Position numbers and translations under genes: made by a program
The notes under the pieces: generated by a model
Database searches by the model: none
Seen by the model: only the letters and a program-made list of their open reading frames with translations
What the model was told of the DNA's origin: nothing
Part shown: positions 49,822-59,781 of the stretch, in pieces
Layout of the letters: every line of letters begins with the position of its first letter
Position numbering within the stretch: position 1 is the first letter of the stretch
Assembly (NCBI GenBank): GCA_001600095.1
Contig: BCIX01000001.1
Coordinates: 6,597,198-6,661,197, forward strand
From: Bullera alba
Taxonomy: Eukaryota; Basidiomycota; Tremellomycetes; Tremellales; Bulleraceae
Length of the DNA: 64,000 nucleotides
Direction: 5' to 3'

Positions 49822-52074
49822 ATGACTCGTTTGACACAGATCATGGCTTTGGGCCTCCTCCTCCCTGCGCTCTCTTCTGCGCTATATATCCCTCCCTCCT
49901 CCGGTGTGGCCTTGCTCAATGTGGGTATTTAGGATTTCTTGCACTCAGTCTTTGAACCGTATTGACATACAGGCAGGATGCACCGATTGCGCGAAACGTC
50001 GCTGCGGTACAGGTGGGCTGCCGTTCTCAGATAACTATCTCGTGACATGCTGATCAGTTGATAGGCGGTACAGCGAAGACGAATCGCTCCAAACCAGGTA
50101 TGTCGAGAGCGTCTCTGGGCTTCGTAGTCGTGCCATGGATGCTGACTTCTACAGGCCAAACGTGCCCACGGGTATAAGAGAAACTCCCCAGCTGGTCCTG
50201 GTGCCGGAGAGGGCGCAGCTGGAGAAGAAAATCCAGGAGCCGGAAAGGTGAGTGTCTGTGATCCTGGATCGATCAATAATGGCGCTCATGAATGAATGAC
50301 TTATAGGCTGAGAAGGGTGACAAGACTGAAGGTCCCGCTGGCGCTGCTGGCGAGAAGGGTCCAGCTGAGGCTGGAGGTGCTGCTGCAGCCAAGGGTGAAG
50401 CTGGTGCTGGTGCTGGTGGTGCTGAGGCTGGACCTGGTGTAGGGAAGGCTGAAGCTCCTGGAGCTGGTGAAGCTGGTGCCACTGCAGGGGAGGGCGAGGC
50501 CGCTGGTGCTGGTGCTGAGGTTGGCAAGGGCGAAGCGGCTGGAGCTCAGGCTGGTGAAGCTGGTGCTGGTGCTGGTGGTGCTGAGGCTGGACCTGGTGTA
50601 GGGAAGGCTGAAGCTCCTGGAGCTGGTGAAGCTGGTGCCACTGCAGGGGAGGGCGAGGCCGCTGGTGCTGGTGCTGAGGTTGGCAAGGGCGAAGCGGCTG
50701 GAGCTCAGGCTGGTGAAGCTGGTGCTGGTGCTGGTGCAGAGGGCCAGGTCGCTGGTGAGGAGGGTGCTGCCGCCGAAGGTGCTGCCGGAGGCGAGGTCAG
50801 TTGAGCTGGAGTCTATCTCTTTGAACTGTACTGACCAAACACTCACTCAGGGCGCAGCGGCCGAAGCTGGAAAAGGAGAAGGTGCTGCCGAGGGCGCTGC
50901 TGGAGGCGAGGTGAGTCAAGCTGGAGTCTACCTTGTCGGACTGTACTGACCAAACACTCATCTAGGGTGCAGCCGTCGGAGCTGGACAAGCAGAAGCAGA
51001 AGCCGCTGCCGCTGCCGGAGGAGAAGCAGCCGCAGGAGAGGTCGCAGCGGGGTCCGCCAACGTCACCGACACTGCCGCCGCCGGCGCCAGCGCTACGAGC
51101 TCCGCTGAGGTTAGTACCCAGACTATCGATCCTTGTGCCGTGAGTCCTAACCCAAATCGAGCTGGGGTCTGGCTGATGGTTTAAATAGGGCGTTGATGTA
51201 GCCGCAGTGGAAGGAGGTGCAGCAGCCAATGCAGTGAGTACCTCGTAGCCGAGTCTGAGATTCTAAGGAGATTTGCTGATTGTTTCATTAGACCGCTGGT
51301 GCCGAAGCAGCAGCAGCAGGGGCGGAGGGTGCAGCTGGGGTGGGAGCAGAAGGTGCTCTTGTGGGTGAGGGTGCCGGCGCCGCTGGCAATGCTGTGAGTT
51401 CCTTAAATGTCGTTTGACTGAGATAGGGAGATACTAATACTGGATTAGACCGCTAGTGCGGAAGGAGCAGCAGCAGAGGCCGGAGCAGGTGAGGCTGGGG
51501 CCCGGGCTGAAGGTGCTATTGTGGGTGAAGGCGCAGCTGGCGCGGCTGGAAACGCTGTGAGTACTGTTCAGATTGTATGAGCCGCCCGCTGACTCGAAGT
51601 AGACCGAGGGCACTGCAGGCGTGAACGGTGAAGCCGGAGCAGCTGGCGGCGAGGCCGGAGCGGCGGGAGAAGCGGCCACTGGAGGTGAGGCTGGCGCGGT
51701 CAAAGGTGAAGCTGGCGATGAGCAAGCTGGTGCCGCTGAAGCAGCTGCAGGAGAGGCTGGGGCGGGGGCTGAGGGTGTAAGTGTCGTCTACACTCGTCCA
51801 TCTGTAAGCGCTGACTAGAGTACAGGCTGTCGGAGGCGAAGCAGCTGGTGGTGAAGCCGGCGCCAGTGCGGAAGGCCATGGCCAAAGCTCCGGCGATAAC
51901 CAAGGCGAAGGTCAGAGGCTCGGAGGTGGACTCAAGCAATTGCTGGAAGGACTCCTCGGTCAGAAAGGGGTAGAATCACTTCAATCCAAGCTCGGAGCGA
52001 GGTTCGTCGACGACGTGAGTAACCATCATCCGAGGGACTCTACAATGCTGACAGACCGCCCATCGCAGAAGTAG
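49822..52074 (+). CDS. Secreted Gly/Ala/Glu-rich repeat protein
   Basis: The ATG at 49822 opens a clear signal peptide (IMALGLLLPALSSALYIPPS). Three short exons follow (DAPIARNVAAVQ, AVQRRRIAPNQ, AKRAHGYKRNSPAGPGAG), with dibasic KR sites of the kind cut by Kex2. The rest, over 450 residues, is almost only Gly, Ala and Glu with Val, Pro and Lys, in units like AGAGAGGAEAGPGVGK, EGAAGGE and VGEGAGAAGNA. There are about 12 introns, and all those I followed are phase 0, so exons can be added or lost without frame change. A unique C-terminus (RLGGGLKQLLEGLLGQKGVE, then LQSKLGARFVDD) may be a folded or helical tail, and the last exon is only AAG TAG (52069-52074). One NVT site may be N-glycosylated. 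I do not recognise the family; an elastin- or collagen-like wall or matrix role is inference. Confidence 0.85.
50396..50713 (+). repeat. Perfect 159-bp tandem duplication (53 aa)
   Basis: The block beginning near 50396 is repeated from about 50555; CTGAGGCTGG, for example, occurs at 50422 and 50581, 159 bp apart. I saw no difference between the copies, and a third copy starts and then diverges near 50735. The unit is 53 codons of Gly/Ala/Glu-rich sequence. The identity at DNA level points to a recent duplication. Confidence 0.9.
50762..50970 (+). repeat. Duplicated exon-plus-intron module
   Basis: The sequence from the EGAAGGE-coding exon end through the following intron occurs twice. Both introns share GAGCTGGAGTCTA-like starts and the block CTGTACTGACCAAACACTCA before the acceptor. 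Thus the duplication unit here included an intron, unlike the 159-bp repeat, which lies inside one exon. Confidence 0.85.
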
Positions 52075-52249
52075 AAGCTGAAGCAAACCTTCCCATCATG
52101 GAGGCTCGCAAAAGGATCAGATGGTGAAAACTCGTCGGAGGATGAGAGATGTAGATGTCGAAAAGAATGCAGCATGCAGTGTATCCTTATGCGGTGGTAC
52201 AACGGTTTCGAATGATAGATGCGGTATTGACGGGTCTTCGCTATGGATG

Positions 52250-53004
52250 TCATGTGACGTGCTTGACTGCGACGGTGCTGATGATAGCTGCGACCTTCTT
52301 TGCGTGTTTCTCCGTTTCTGTAAGAGTCAGCCTATCGATCTCCGAGAGCTTGAAGATCTCGACTCGGCGTCAGCAACATGCGATACAGCTTGTTGTTGTC
52401 TCCTCACTCACTTTATCTATTCTCGACCAATCTATCTGCTCCCCTTGATCCAACTTATCCACGCTGACCAGATCGCCGTCAACGACTCCGGCCATGCCCC
52501 GCCATACGGCCTCTACATCCCCCTGCGACCCGTCGCCTCCGAAGCGCACGACAACGAGATGATCCGTCTCATTGGCTATACCGTGCCGCCGTATCGAGTC
52601 GGATATGTTGTTGTTCGGTGATAAGGCCAAGAGGATCTCTGAATGGAGATTGTGCGACCGTGTCTTGAGCACGGGGGAGGAGTCCGAGGTGGAAGTTGCA
52701 AGAGAGGTGAGCAGAGTTGCCATGATGGCTACCATGAGGTGTTCTCGAGAGACTATCTACATCCCATGATCAGTCCTGAGCCTCATCGCCAGGACTGCAG
52801 GACCAGCAGCATATGACTCACCAGCCGGCCCTCTATGAAGCCAAAGTCGATGTCGGCTCGGGCAGCCTCTCCCTCGGGCCCTTCTGCCACGGAAGCCGCT
52901 ATGAGCCGCTTCCTGATATCTGGGCTATTCCGGACATTCTCGAACAAGGCAATGTGCACTGTCGAATACGGCGCCGGGAACTGGGAAAGGTTGTAGGTCT
53001 CCAT
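52250..53004 (-). CDS. CGI121: KEOPS/EKC subunit CGI121
   Basis: Cgi121 (TPRKB in animals) binds the kinase Bud32 and tRNA in the KEOPS complex, which makes the t6A base in ANN-decoding tRNAs and helps maintain telomeres. The ATG at 53004 gives METYNLSQFPAPYSTVHIAL, FENVRNSPDIRKRL and IDFGFIEGRLVS. The second exon has the family core: HLMVAIMATLLTS, KTRSHNLHSEILLALSPNNN and ISDSIRRHGIANETDHLVVV. The third exon ends TETEKHAKKVAAIISTVAVK, with the stop at 52250-52252. About 210 residues, the usual size. It is divergent from the XPG-family nuclease, with 321 bp between ATGs. Confidence 0.9.
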
Positions 53005-53325
53005 CTTGTCCGTGTCTTCGTGATGGAGCTTCGAAGCTGACGATACAAGCCAAGAGCTGATGCAATACAGGAGTCTGCTCTAGCTGCTCGACATGAGCTC
53101 TGCTCTGGCCTCTGACGCTCTGACTTTCGCTGAATCTGAAACTCGGCGGCGGTCGCCGCTAATGTTTACGATCTCAAACGTCCACTGATCGACTACTCGA
53201 GTCTCGATCACCAGCTCATCAGCCAGCTCTGAATGACATCTGGTCAATCTGCAAGCAATCTTCGTTCCGTCTGTAGCTAGATCGGAGTCTTGAATCCCGT
53301 CAGCCCTAGGAGGGCTTTCCGCAGG
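53005..53325. promoter_or_regulatory. Shared divergent promoter region, CGI121 and XPG-family gene
   Basis: 321 bp between two divergent ATGs must hold both core promoters. No TATA box or clear motif was seen. Confidence 0.4.
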
Positions 53326-55442
53326 ATGGGTGTCAAAGATCTCATGACATGGATCAAAAAGACCCAGTGAGTCAAGTACCTTGCTGCGATCGCCCAACGC
53401 TGACCGTGTGATCTCCATCTGTCAGACCGCAAAGCTTGCGATACATCCGGAGGAGATGGAACGACCCGTCTATCAGAGGCAAAAGAGTTGCGATCGACGC
53501 AACGCTGCTCACAAACGTCTTCCATTTTGGTAAAGCCCGTAATGCGATGGAAGGGATGGAAGGCAAAGGGGCGATCATTGGGTGGTACCAGTTGATCTCG
53601 GATATGCGAGATGCTGGTGTGAAGCCGATCGCCATTTGGGATCAAAAAGGGACAAGAGAGTGGAAGGCCGCGGAGGTGAATTGACTCGTGTCATCTCTGC
53701 TCGCAAGGACAGTGACTGATGTGCTCAGGCTCGAAAACGACTCTCTGCTAGAGCACTGGCATTGGCTCGACTCAGACACGAGGAAGCACGGGTAGAAAGA
53801 CTCGGGCTGCTGCATGAGACGATAGAGAAGTTTGAGTCGTTATCTGTGGAAGAAAAGACAGCGGTCAAGGAGGACTGGAAGAAGCGCCAGTGGACAAGAG
53901 ACGGTCCGCCTTCGGATCTTCCAGCCGAGACCGATGTTCAGCACACCTCGAAGTCTTTGGAGTATTTGAAGAAAATGACGACATTGCTAGGAGCATATAA
54001 GGAACGACATGAGCTGGGCACCCGAACGACGGAAAAGGAACAAGAATTGACTGGAGCTGTTGATCAGGTCAGGGAAGTCGAGCTGTTTATCGACGAGGCT
54101 CTTGAGCCAGGCCAGATGGAGGAGTCACGACCGTCGAGCAAGGATCCGGATGCGGAAACGACCCAGGCCGACACACGTACTCTTATCGATGATCAACTTG
54201 AGGAAGTCGTGCCGAAAGACGCTTTTTGGGAGACACCGAATCAGAAATTGATGACGGAGCTGGAAGGAGTCATCATCGAAGATCTTCTAGGAGGTCCTCG
54301 CACGGTCAATACGGAAGAACTCAAGAAGCCAACCAAGCGGGGTGTGAAAGCTCAGGTCGCGGAAGCAGGGGATGAAGGTGACTTGGCCCTCGCATTGGAA
54401 ACGAGAACGGCAACGGGAGCCGATATCGCCAGCGTTCCAGCGCTCTTGACCCGAGTAGACGAACTCATCGTCAAGGCTCCACTCGTCAAGGGGATATACG
54501 AGAGGGCTCTGGCTCTCCCGACGTCGAAAGACCACCGGGACTGTGAAGATCTTTTGATCAGAATGGGCGTCCCCGTCATCAGTGCCCCGGTACCGTACGA
54601 GGCGGAGGGTTTGGCCTCTACGCTGGCATTACGTGGCTTGGTTGATTTTGTCGGCACAGAGGACTCTGACGTTATAGCCTACGGCGTGAGTCATGACCTG
54701 CTGGTAACCTGCTACGGAGACTGATACTTTGCGACAGGCACCCCTATTGCGTGGATTATCGGCTGAGAATGGCAACCTCGTTCACATCTCGGGCTCGGAG
54801 ATCCAGGAGAACAGTGGGCTCGAACCGGTAAACTTCTTGGAGTTTTGCGTTCTGCTGGGAACCGATGCGTCACCGAGGATACCGGGAATTGGTATGGTAA
54901 CAGGATACAAGTTGATCCAAAAGTATGGCACTATCGAGAATATACTGGAAAACGAGCCGAAGATCAAGGCGAAGATATCCGATGTCGAAGAGTTTTTGGA
55001 CATGGTCAACAATGCCAGAATGGTGTTTAACGACTTGCCGCCTACTCCCGAGGATTTTAGATTGGACGAAGGGGTATGGAGCGAAGGCGCCGTGAACGAC
55101 TGGCTGGAGGAGAATCATGGGATACGATTCGTCGACCCGGGTAACGAGAGAGGCGGGTTGGAGAACCGGCCGGACAGAGCGAAGATAGAAGAGATCGGGG
55201 ATCGGGCTGAGCCGGCTGTGCCGGCTGTGCAGGGCGTGGTGCCGGGAACATGGAAGGACGTGCTAGGTGAAGGAGCACAAGATCCAAAAGAGGAGGACAT
55301 CGACTGGCTCGCCGCCGTGGCGGAGTACATGGAGGAGATGGAGGAGGATGAGGTCGAAACAGTGGAGGGGGAAGAGGAACATGGCGTTGACTGGGATCAT
55401 GTTGTCGCAACGGGCCATAATGAGCAATCACGAAAAGCGTAG
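53326..55442 (+). CDS. FEN1/XPG-family structure-specific 5' nuclease
   Basis: The ATG at 53326 starts MGVKDLMTWIKKTQPQSLRY, the XPG N-terminal signature. Metal-binding acidic residues of the family are all visible: D in RVAIDATLL, D in PIAIWDQKGT, both E in PVPYEAEGLAS, both D in VGTEDSDVIAYG, and D in LGTDASPRIPGIG, which also starts the helix-hairpin-helix. FEN1 has about 60 residues between the second Asp and the Glu pair; here an acidic, Gln/Glu-rich insert makes it over 280. The C-terminus is acidic and has no obvious PCNA-binding box. Four exons are seen. It could be an additional FEN1-like nuclease rather than RAD27 itself; it lacks the chromodomain of Yen1 and the size of Rad2/XPG. 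Confidence 0.88.
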
Positions 55443-55694
55443 GCTACCATACTGCATTCACCTACATCGATACACACTTCATCTTGTAGCATATTGTAAT
55501 TAGCATAGCCATATTGTAGCGACATGGACACGACCCAATGCACCGGATCTAATTGGCCAAACCTCCACCAGAAAGGTCCAGTCGTACTCAAGTCGATCAT
55601 GTTTTCGTTTGTCGATCGTCAAGGTGTTTACAAGTTCCTCCGAGCTGTCTAGACCGAGCGTATAGGTGTCGGTACGAGCGACAACATCGTCACC

Positions 55695-56594
55695 ATGCCT
55701 AGTCCCTCGAGCTCCAGCGCCAATCCCGGCTCGTCGGCTAGTAAATCTAGCTACCTTCCGACGAAGGGCAAAATGCTGCGTGTCCTCACTGCAACGCAGA
55801 ACACCTCGGCATTGGTCTTCTCGGTCTTCCTTGGAGTGCATATGGTATCCCCTATAGCAGCGGCGGTCGGAGGCATACAAGCAGCAGATCGTACGATGGT
55901 GAGTGTCTCGATCCCTCCACTCTCACTCCTTGCAATGAGATGACACTGACCACCTGTCCAGCTCATAGCCAGGGAATACTATCTACCTCTGGAACCGCTA
56001 TTAGTCTACGCTCCTTTAGCTGTTCACCTCTCAGCGTCGGCGTCAAAGCGGGTCTTGATCAATCTCAACTCGAAGACGCCTTTCAAGCCTACTATACTAC
56101 AAATGTCGGGATACATCCTTCCCTGGTTCCTCCTCCCGCACATCCTATCCCATCGACTGATCCCATCGTCCCCAGTATCGCCAATACACAACCTTAGCCC
56201 TAGCGAGCTTGGCTTCGAGTTTGTGGGGTGGGGAGTGAACAAATGGCCGGTGTGGAGTGCTCTGGGGTATGGCGGACTGGTTTGGTTCGGCATGATTCAC
56301 TCGAGTTTGGGTATGATGAAAATCGTCAGTTGGCTCAAAGGCCGTTCGACACCTAGTATATCGGTAGGAGCGGCGTCGACCTCTTCAGCAGATGGCGATC
56401 TAGAACTCCCGGCTCGGCCAAAGATTAGCAAGTGGAGAAAGGTCCTGCTGCCAGGTATAATGGTCTCCTTCCTCGCTCTCATCACCATCGGCCTGGTACG
56501 CGTAGCAAGGGAGACTTCGGGAGTCAGCAAGGTCATGGCCAGTCGGTACGAGGCGGTATATGCCAGTATGCCGCTAGCAAGGTTATGGAGTTAG
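55695..56594 (+). CDS. MCP1: Mitochondrial outer membrane protein MCP1 (DUF1691)
   Basis: Mcp1 is a multi-pass mitochondrial protein whose overexpression bypasses loss of ERMES tethers in yeast and which acts with Vps13 in lipid transfer. The ATG at 55695 (CACCATGCC context) opens a Ser-rich tail, then LRVLTATQNTSALVFSVFLG, VHMVSPIAAAVGGIQAADRT, EPLLVYAPLAVHLSASASKR, MSGYILPWFLLPHILSHRL, WSALGYGGLVWFGMIHSSLG and VLLPGIMVSFLALITIGLVR. The spaced His residues in the helices (VHMV, VHLS, HILSHR, MIHSSLG) resemble the two DUF1691 repeats. Two exons are joined across an intron at about 55898-55960. The stop is at 56592-56594. Confidence 0.85.
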
Positions 56595-56712
56595 AGTGGA
56601 GTTGGGCTGTATCGATAGACATGGACTATGGTGTATTGCATAATGTACGAGTAATGACACTCCGACGGTCATCTCTGTGGCATATAGTACAAACGGAAAC
56701 GGGCCTGAGGGC

Positions 56713-57973
56713 CTAGGAGAACGAGTTGAACACTTTGGCGAAAGCGGCGTTGATTGCCTTTCTTCGTGATTCCTCCGATGTCGCCTTCTCCATCTACAGA
56801 TGGTCAGCTAGCATTACTATCACTCGTGACACTGGCTTACCTTTGCTCTGTATAGCTTCTGACACTCTGCTTGCTCGGCGTCCAGCTCCGACACCTCCTG
56901 AGCTTGTCGTGCGACTGTGATGCTCTCAGTGAGTGCATTTCTGAATCACTCACGTAGTTCCTCCAGCTCGCTCTGGGCAGCTTTGATCATTCGGACTCTA
57001 GTCGCTCGCGCCTGGGTGAGAACTCCCGCCAAATCCATCATCTGGGCCTAAGACATCGCCTAGGTAAACAATTGCCGAGTACCCACGGGGGTCAGAGCGC
57101 CCACCTGTCTGATCTTGTCCGCTTCGATGAATGTTCTCCAGGCCTTGTTGTTCTCTTGTCGGAACACCCTTTCAGCCTCCGCCCAGCGAGCATACTCCTT
57201 CCTTCGGCAGAATCAGCTAGGTACAGGATGTAGCGTGATTCGAAAGCTGACTAACTTGAAATCTTTGGTCTTCAACGTTCCCATGGCGGCGTCCAGTGAG
57301 GTTTTGACCGTGGTGAATACCTTGTCCATATTGCCAGCGGATTGATGTTCGGCTTGGGTGAACATCTCTGCATGGCGATCAGTCAGTGTCGCTTGATCTA
57401 GGGGTATACCCACCTTGCATCTTGTAGCAGATCTGGTCGCTATGGAGTGCGTTAGCTCATCAGGGACGCGGAAGAGCGACAGCTGGCTTACAGGTTGTTC
57501 CTCGAGACCTCACGATTCTCGGCAAAGGCGTCTACTTCATCCACCCATTGCAGGTCCAGCTCATCTACCACCATGTCCATCGAGACTTCCTTCTCTTTGC
57601 TGACTTGCACCTGTTCCCCCTCGTTCTTCTGTATCAGTTGCAGGAACTGCTCGATCATCTTGGAATCAAAGACAGACAAGAGATCGACGGCGTGGGTCGT
57701 ATCCCTGGCAGCGTGGTTTTCAGAAGTGGCACGTCTTGATCGGTGGGAGTCCTTGCGGGATGATCTGGAGGACTTCATGGCGGACTTGGGATTCGGTCGG
57801 GCTGGTGCTGAACGACTGGGTGTCTTGCGCTTGTGACTTCCCACGGGGCTATGGGGTTGCGGAGAGGAAGAAGAGGAGGAGGAGGATTCGCTGCCTGAAT
57901 CAGAATCGTCGGAAGAGTGAGCTGGAGGAGGGGGAGTCGAGAAGCGCGGACGCTTGGCTTTGTTGCGGCTCAT
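56713..57973 (-). CDS. Hypothetical coiled-coil protein with Ser-rich basic N-terminus
   Basis: The ATG at 57973 gives MSRNKAKRPRFSTPPPPAHS, a Ser/Asp tract with about nine Ser in a row, and basic KRKTPSRSAPARPNPKSAMK, like a nuclear localisation signal. Next comes VDLLSVFDSKMIEQFLQLIQ and an acidic helix (DELDLQWVDEVDAFAENREV). Short exons continue with EMFTQAEHQSAGNMDKVFTT, YARWAEAERVFRQENNKAWR and a final helix AQEVSELDAEQAECQKLYRA, ending KAINAAFAKVFNSFS at 56713-56715. The product is about 300 residues and mostly alpha-helical after the first 100. I do not recognise the family; a nuclear or kinetochore-type coiled coil is only a guess. Confidence 0.72.
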
Positions 57974-58628
57974 GGCGGTGATATGGTAGGTACTGTAGGT
58001 GTGTTCGTTTGATTTGTAGTTGTGAACAATCTGGATCTTCTGGCTGCTGCTGATTGTCAATCGTAAGAGGGTGAGTACGAGGAGGAAGATCGTGATCTCA
58101 TGAGGTTCAGGGGAAATGTCTCACGGTGCGGAAGAGTAGCCAGCTGGGTTTGCAATCTATGCGTGATGACAGGGTACGTCGATCGCGTGGAAGCGAGTAG
58201 AGTATGAATCGAATGTGTCTAGACACCGTAGTGTGAGACTACGAAGGTCGAAGAAGCTTGAGTCAGGATTCTGTCCACGTGCTCCGACCGGCCAAAGGTG
58301 GTCCAAGCGGAAACAAGGTTGGCCCAAAGCGGTGACGAGGTGGTGAAGTCAACATGCCCGATCGCGCGAGTGTCCTTTCCTCAAATCGTCGGGGTCGTTC
58401 TTGTTGACTATCATCACATTCGCTGTATCCAATCGAATTAACTGTTGACATCTCTCCAGGCAGAATCTCCCTACTCGTGACTCCGTGAGTGTCCCTCTTA
58501 TCGTAGTCGATATCCGCCACTCCTTGCGCACTGATCACCTCCCAACTCGGGCTTGGACATCGATACTGATCCTCGCGTCTCCAGGCATCAAGTCATTATC
58601 TGTCCAGCATCCATCTCTCGCCGCTGTC
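57974..58628. other. Divergent intergenic region
   Basis: It separates the coiled-coil gene (-) from the G-gamma gene (+). No gene is seen. CT-rich sequence near 58540-58620 probably belongs to the G-gamma leader. Confidence 0.45.
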
Positions 58629-59374
58629 ATGTCCGCCATCGCCAACAATAGAGCCAACAAGGCGACGATGCACGAGCTCAAGCTCCGAAGACTGCTCGAA
58701 CACAATCACAGGCTCAGGGAGGAATTGGCCAGACCGAGGGTCATGGTCAGCGTGGCCAGTATGAAGTGAGTGGGGGCAACATGGTAGGGGTCCGGTCTTG
58801 GTGGGAGATAGAGCTACGGCTCGGCCGGATGAGCTGGAGGAGAGGATAAATGGCCTTTGATTAATGTGGAAGGCGTTGAGCAGGGCGGAGGATGGATTAT
58901 GCCTGCTCTACCAATTACCATCAGTCAATCTTGAGCTGACCACCTTTACCTCTAGCATGATCACGTACTGCCGCAACACCAAGGACCCTCTGGTGAGCTA
59001 CGGAGGCACGAACTTACCTGTGAGAAGCTGATGGAGATTGTGTTCTTCACCCGCCCTGGATCCTTCAACGCTTTGACCACCACCCTCGCCCCATGCGACA
59101 CTCTCTGACCCGCCGCGAATATCGGTCTCTTTCTTCCGCTCGCCCGCAGATTCCAGCCCTCTGGGGTCCACTGCAGAAGGGAGAGGATCCATATGCCCCG
59201 GTCGAACAGCAGGGTTGTTGTTCCGGTTAGTCTCATCCAAAGGATCTTGCAACGGACAGTCTCTGACGCACCACTGCCCTTCCTTCACTCATTCGCCTAC
59301 TTTCCATCCTTGATCGATCAATCTTGACTCATGTCGTTCATATCTCCTTGACAACTCGGCTCGCAGTCATGTGA
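58629..59374 (+). CDS. Heterotrimeric G-protein gamma subunit
   Basis: Four exons encode 85 residues. Exon 1 has the Ggamma helix (MHELKLRRLLEHNHRLREEL, then ARPRVMVSVAS). Exon 2 has NMITYCRNTKDPL. Exon 3 gives IPALWGPLQKGEDPYAPVEQ and QGCCS. A fourth exon of 8 nt (TCATGTGA, 59367-59374) completes Val-Met-stop, so the protein ends CCSVM, a palmitoylation cysteine before a CSVM prenylation box. The 141-nt intron (59226-59366) has a GTTAGT donor, a TTGAC branch and a GCAG acceptor; reading through it would instead end CCSG. Ggamma pairs with Gbeta at the plasma membrane in pheromone or nutrient signalling. Tremellomycetes have two such genes (GPG1, GPG2) and I cannot tell which this is. Confidence 0.92.
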
Positions 59375-59781
59375 AGGTCGCAAGAAGGGATCGAGGCCAG
59401 TCGAAGTGGATTTATCTGGATTGTCGGAATCTCTAGGCTTGATAAGGATGTTCATCTGTGTCGAGCTGTACACTTGTCATCATGTATATCGAGTCGGGCA
59501 GGGCGGGTGGGTGGCACTGCAGCGTTCACCTGCTTCAATTTGGCTTCCAGCCTCATTGCCCTCTCAGAGACGCAGGCTGCCTATCTCGCGCTGTACTCAT
59601 ACCGTGTGCATGTTCCTCTCTCCCACCTCTTTCCGTTGGAAGAGCCGAAGCTTCGTGAACTCGTCATGGAGTTGCCGCTCCGCCAAAAGTTGACATCGAT
59701 CCTTATCGTCACTAGTGGTTCGGACGTGGCTGGCCGGTCACGACAGGAGCCTCCCTCCGAGACACCCTGGGACACCTCATC
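59375..59781. other. Intergenic region, G-gamma to elongin A
   Basis: An open frame from about 59474 runs into elongin A in another phase (with VMELPLRQKLTSILIVTSGS), but it lacks an ATG at its start and has no known relative. I treat the region as promoter and leader. Confidence 0.4.

Noticed and set aside
50273..50846. Minus-strand Pro/Ala- and Ser/Thr-rich frames opposite the Gly/Ala-rich gene
   Set aside because: They are shadows of the Gly/Ala/Glu codon repeat; introns and the signal peptide fit only the plus strand.
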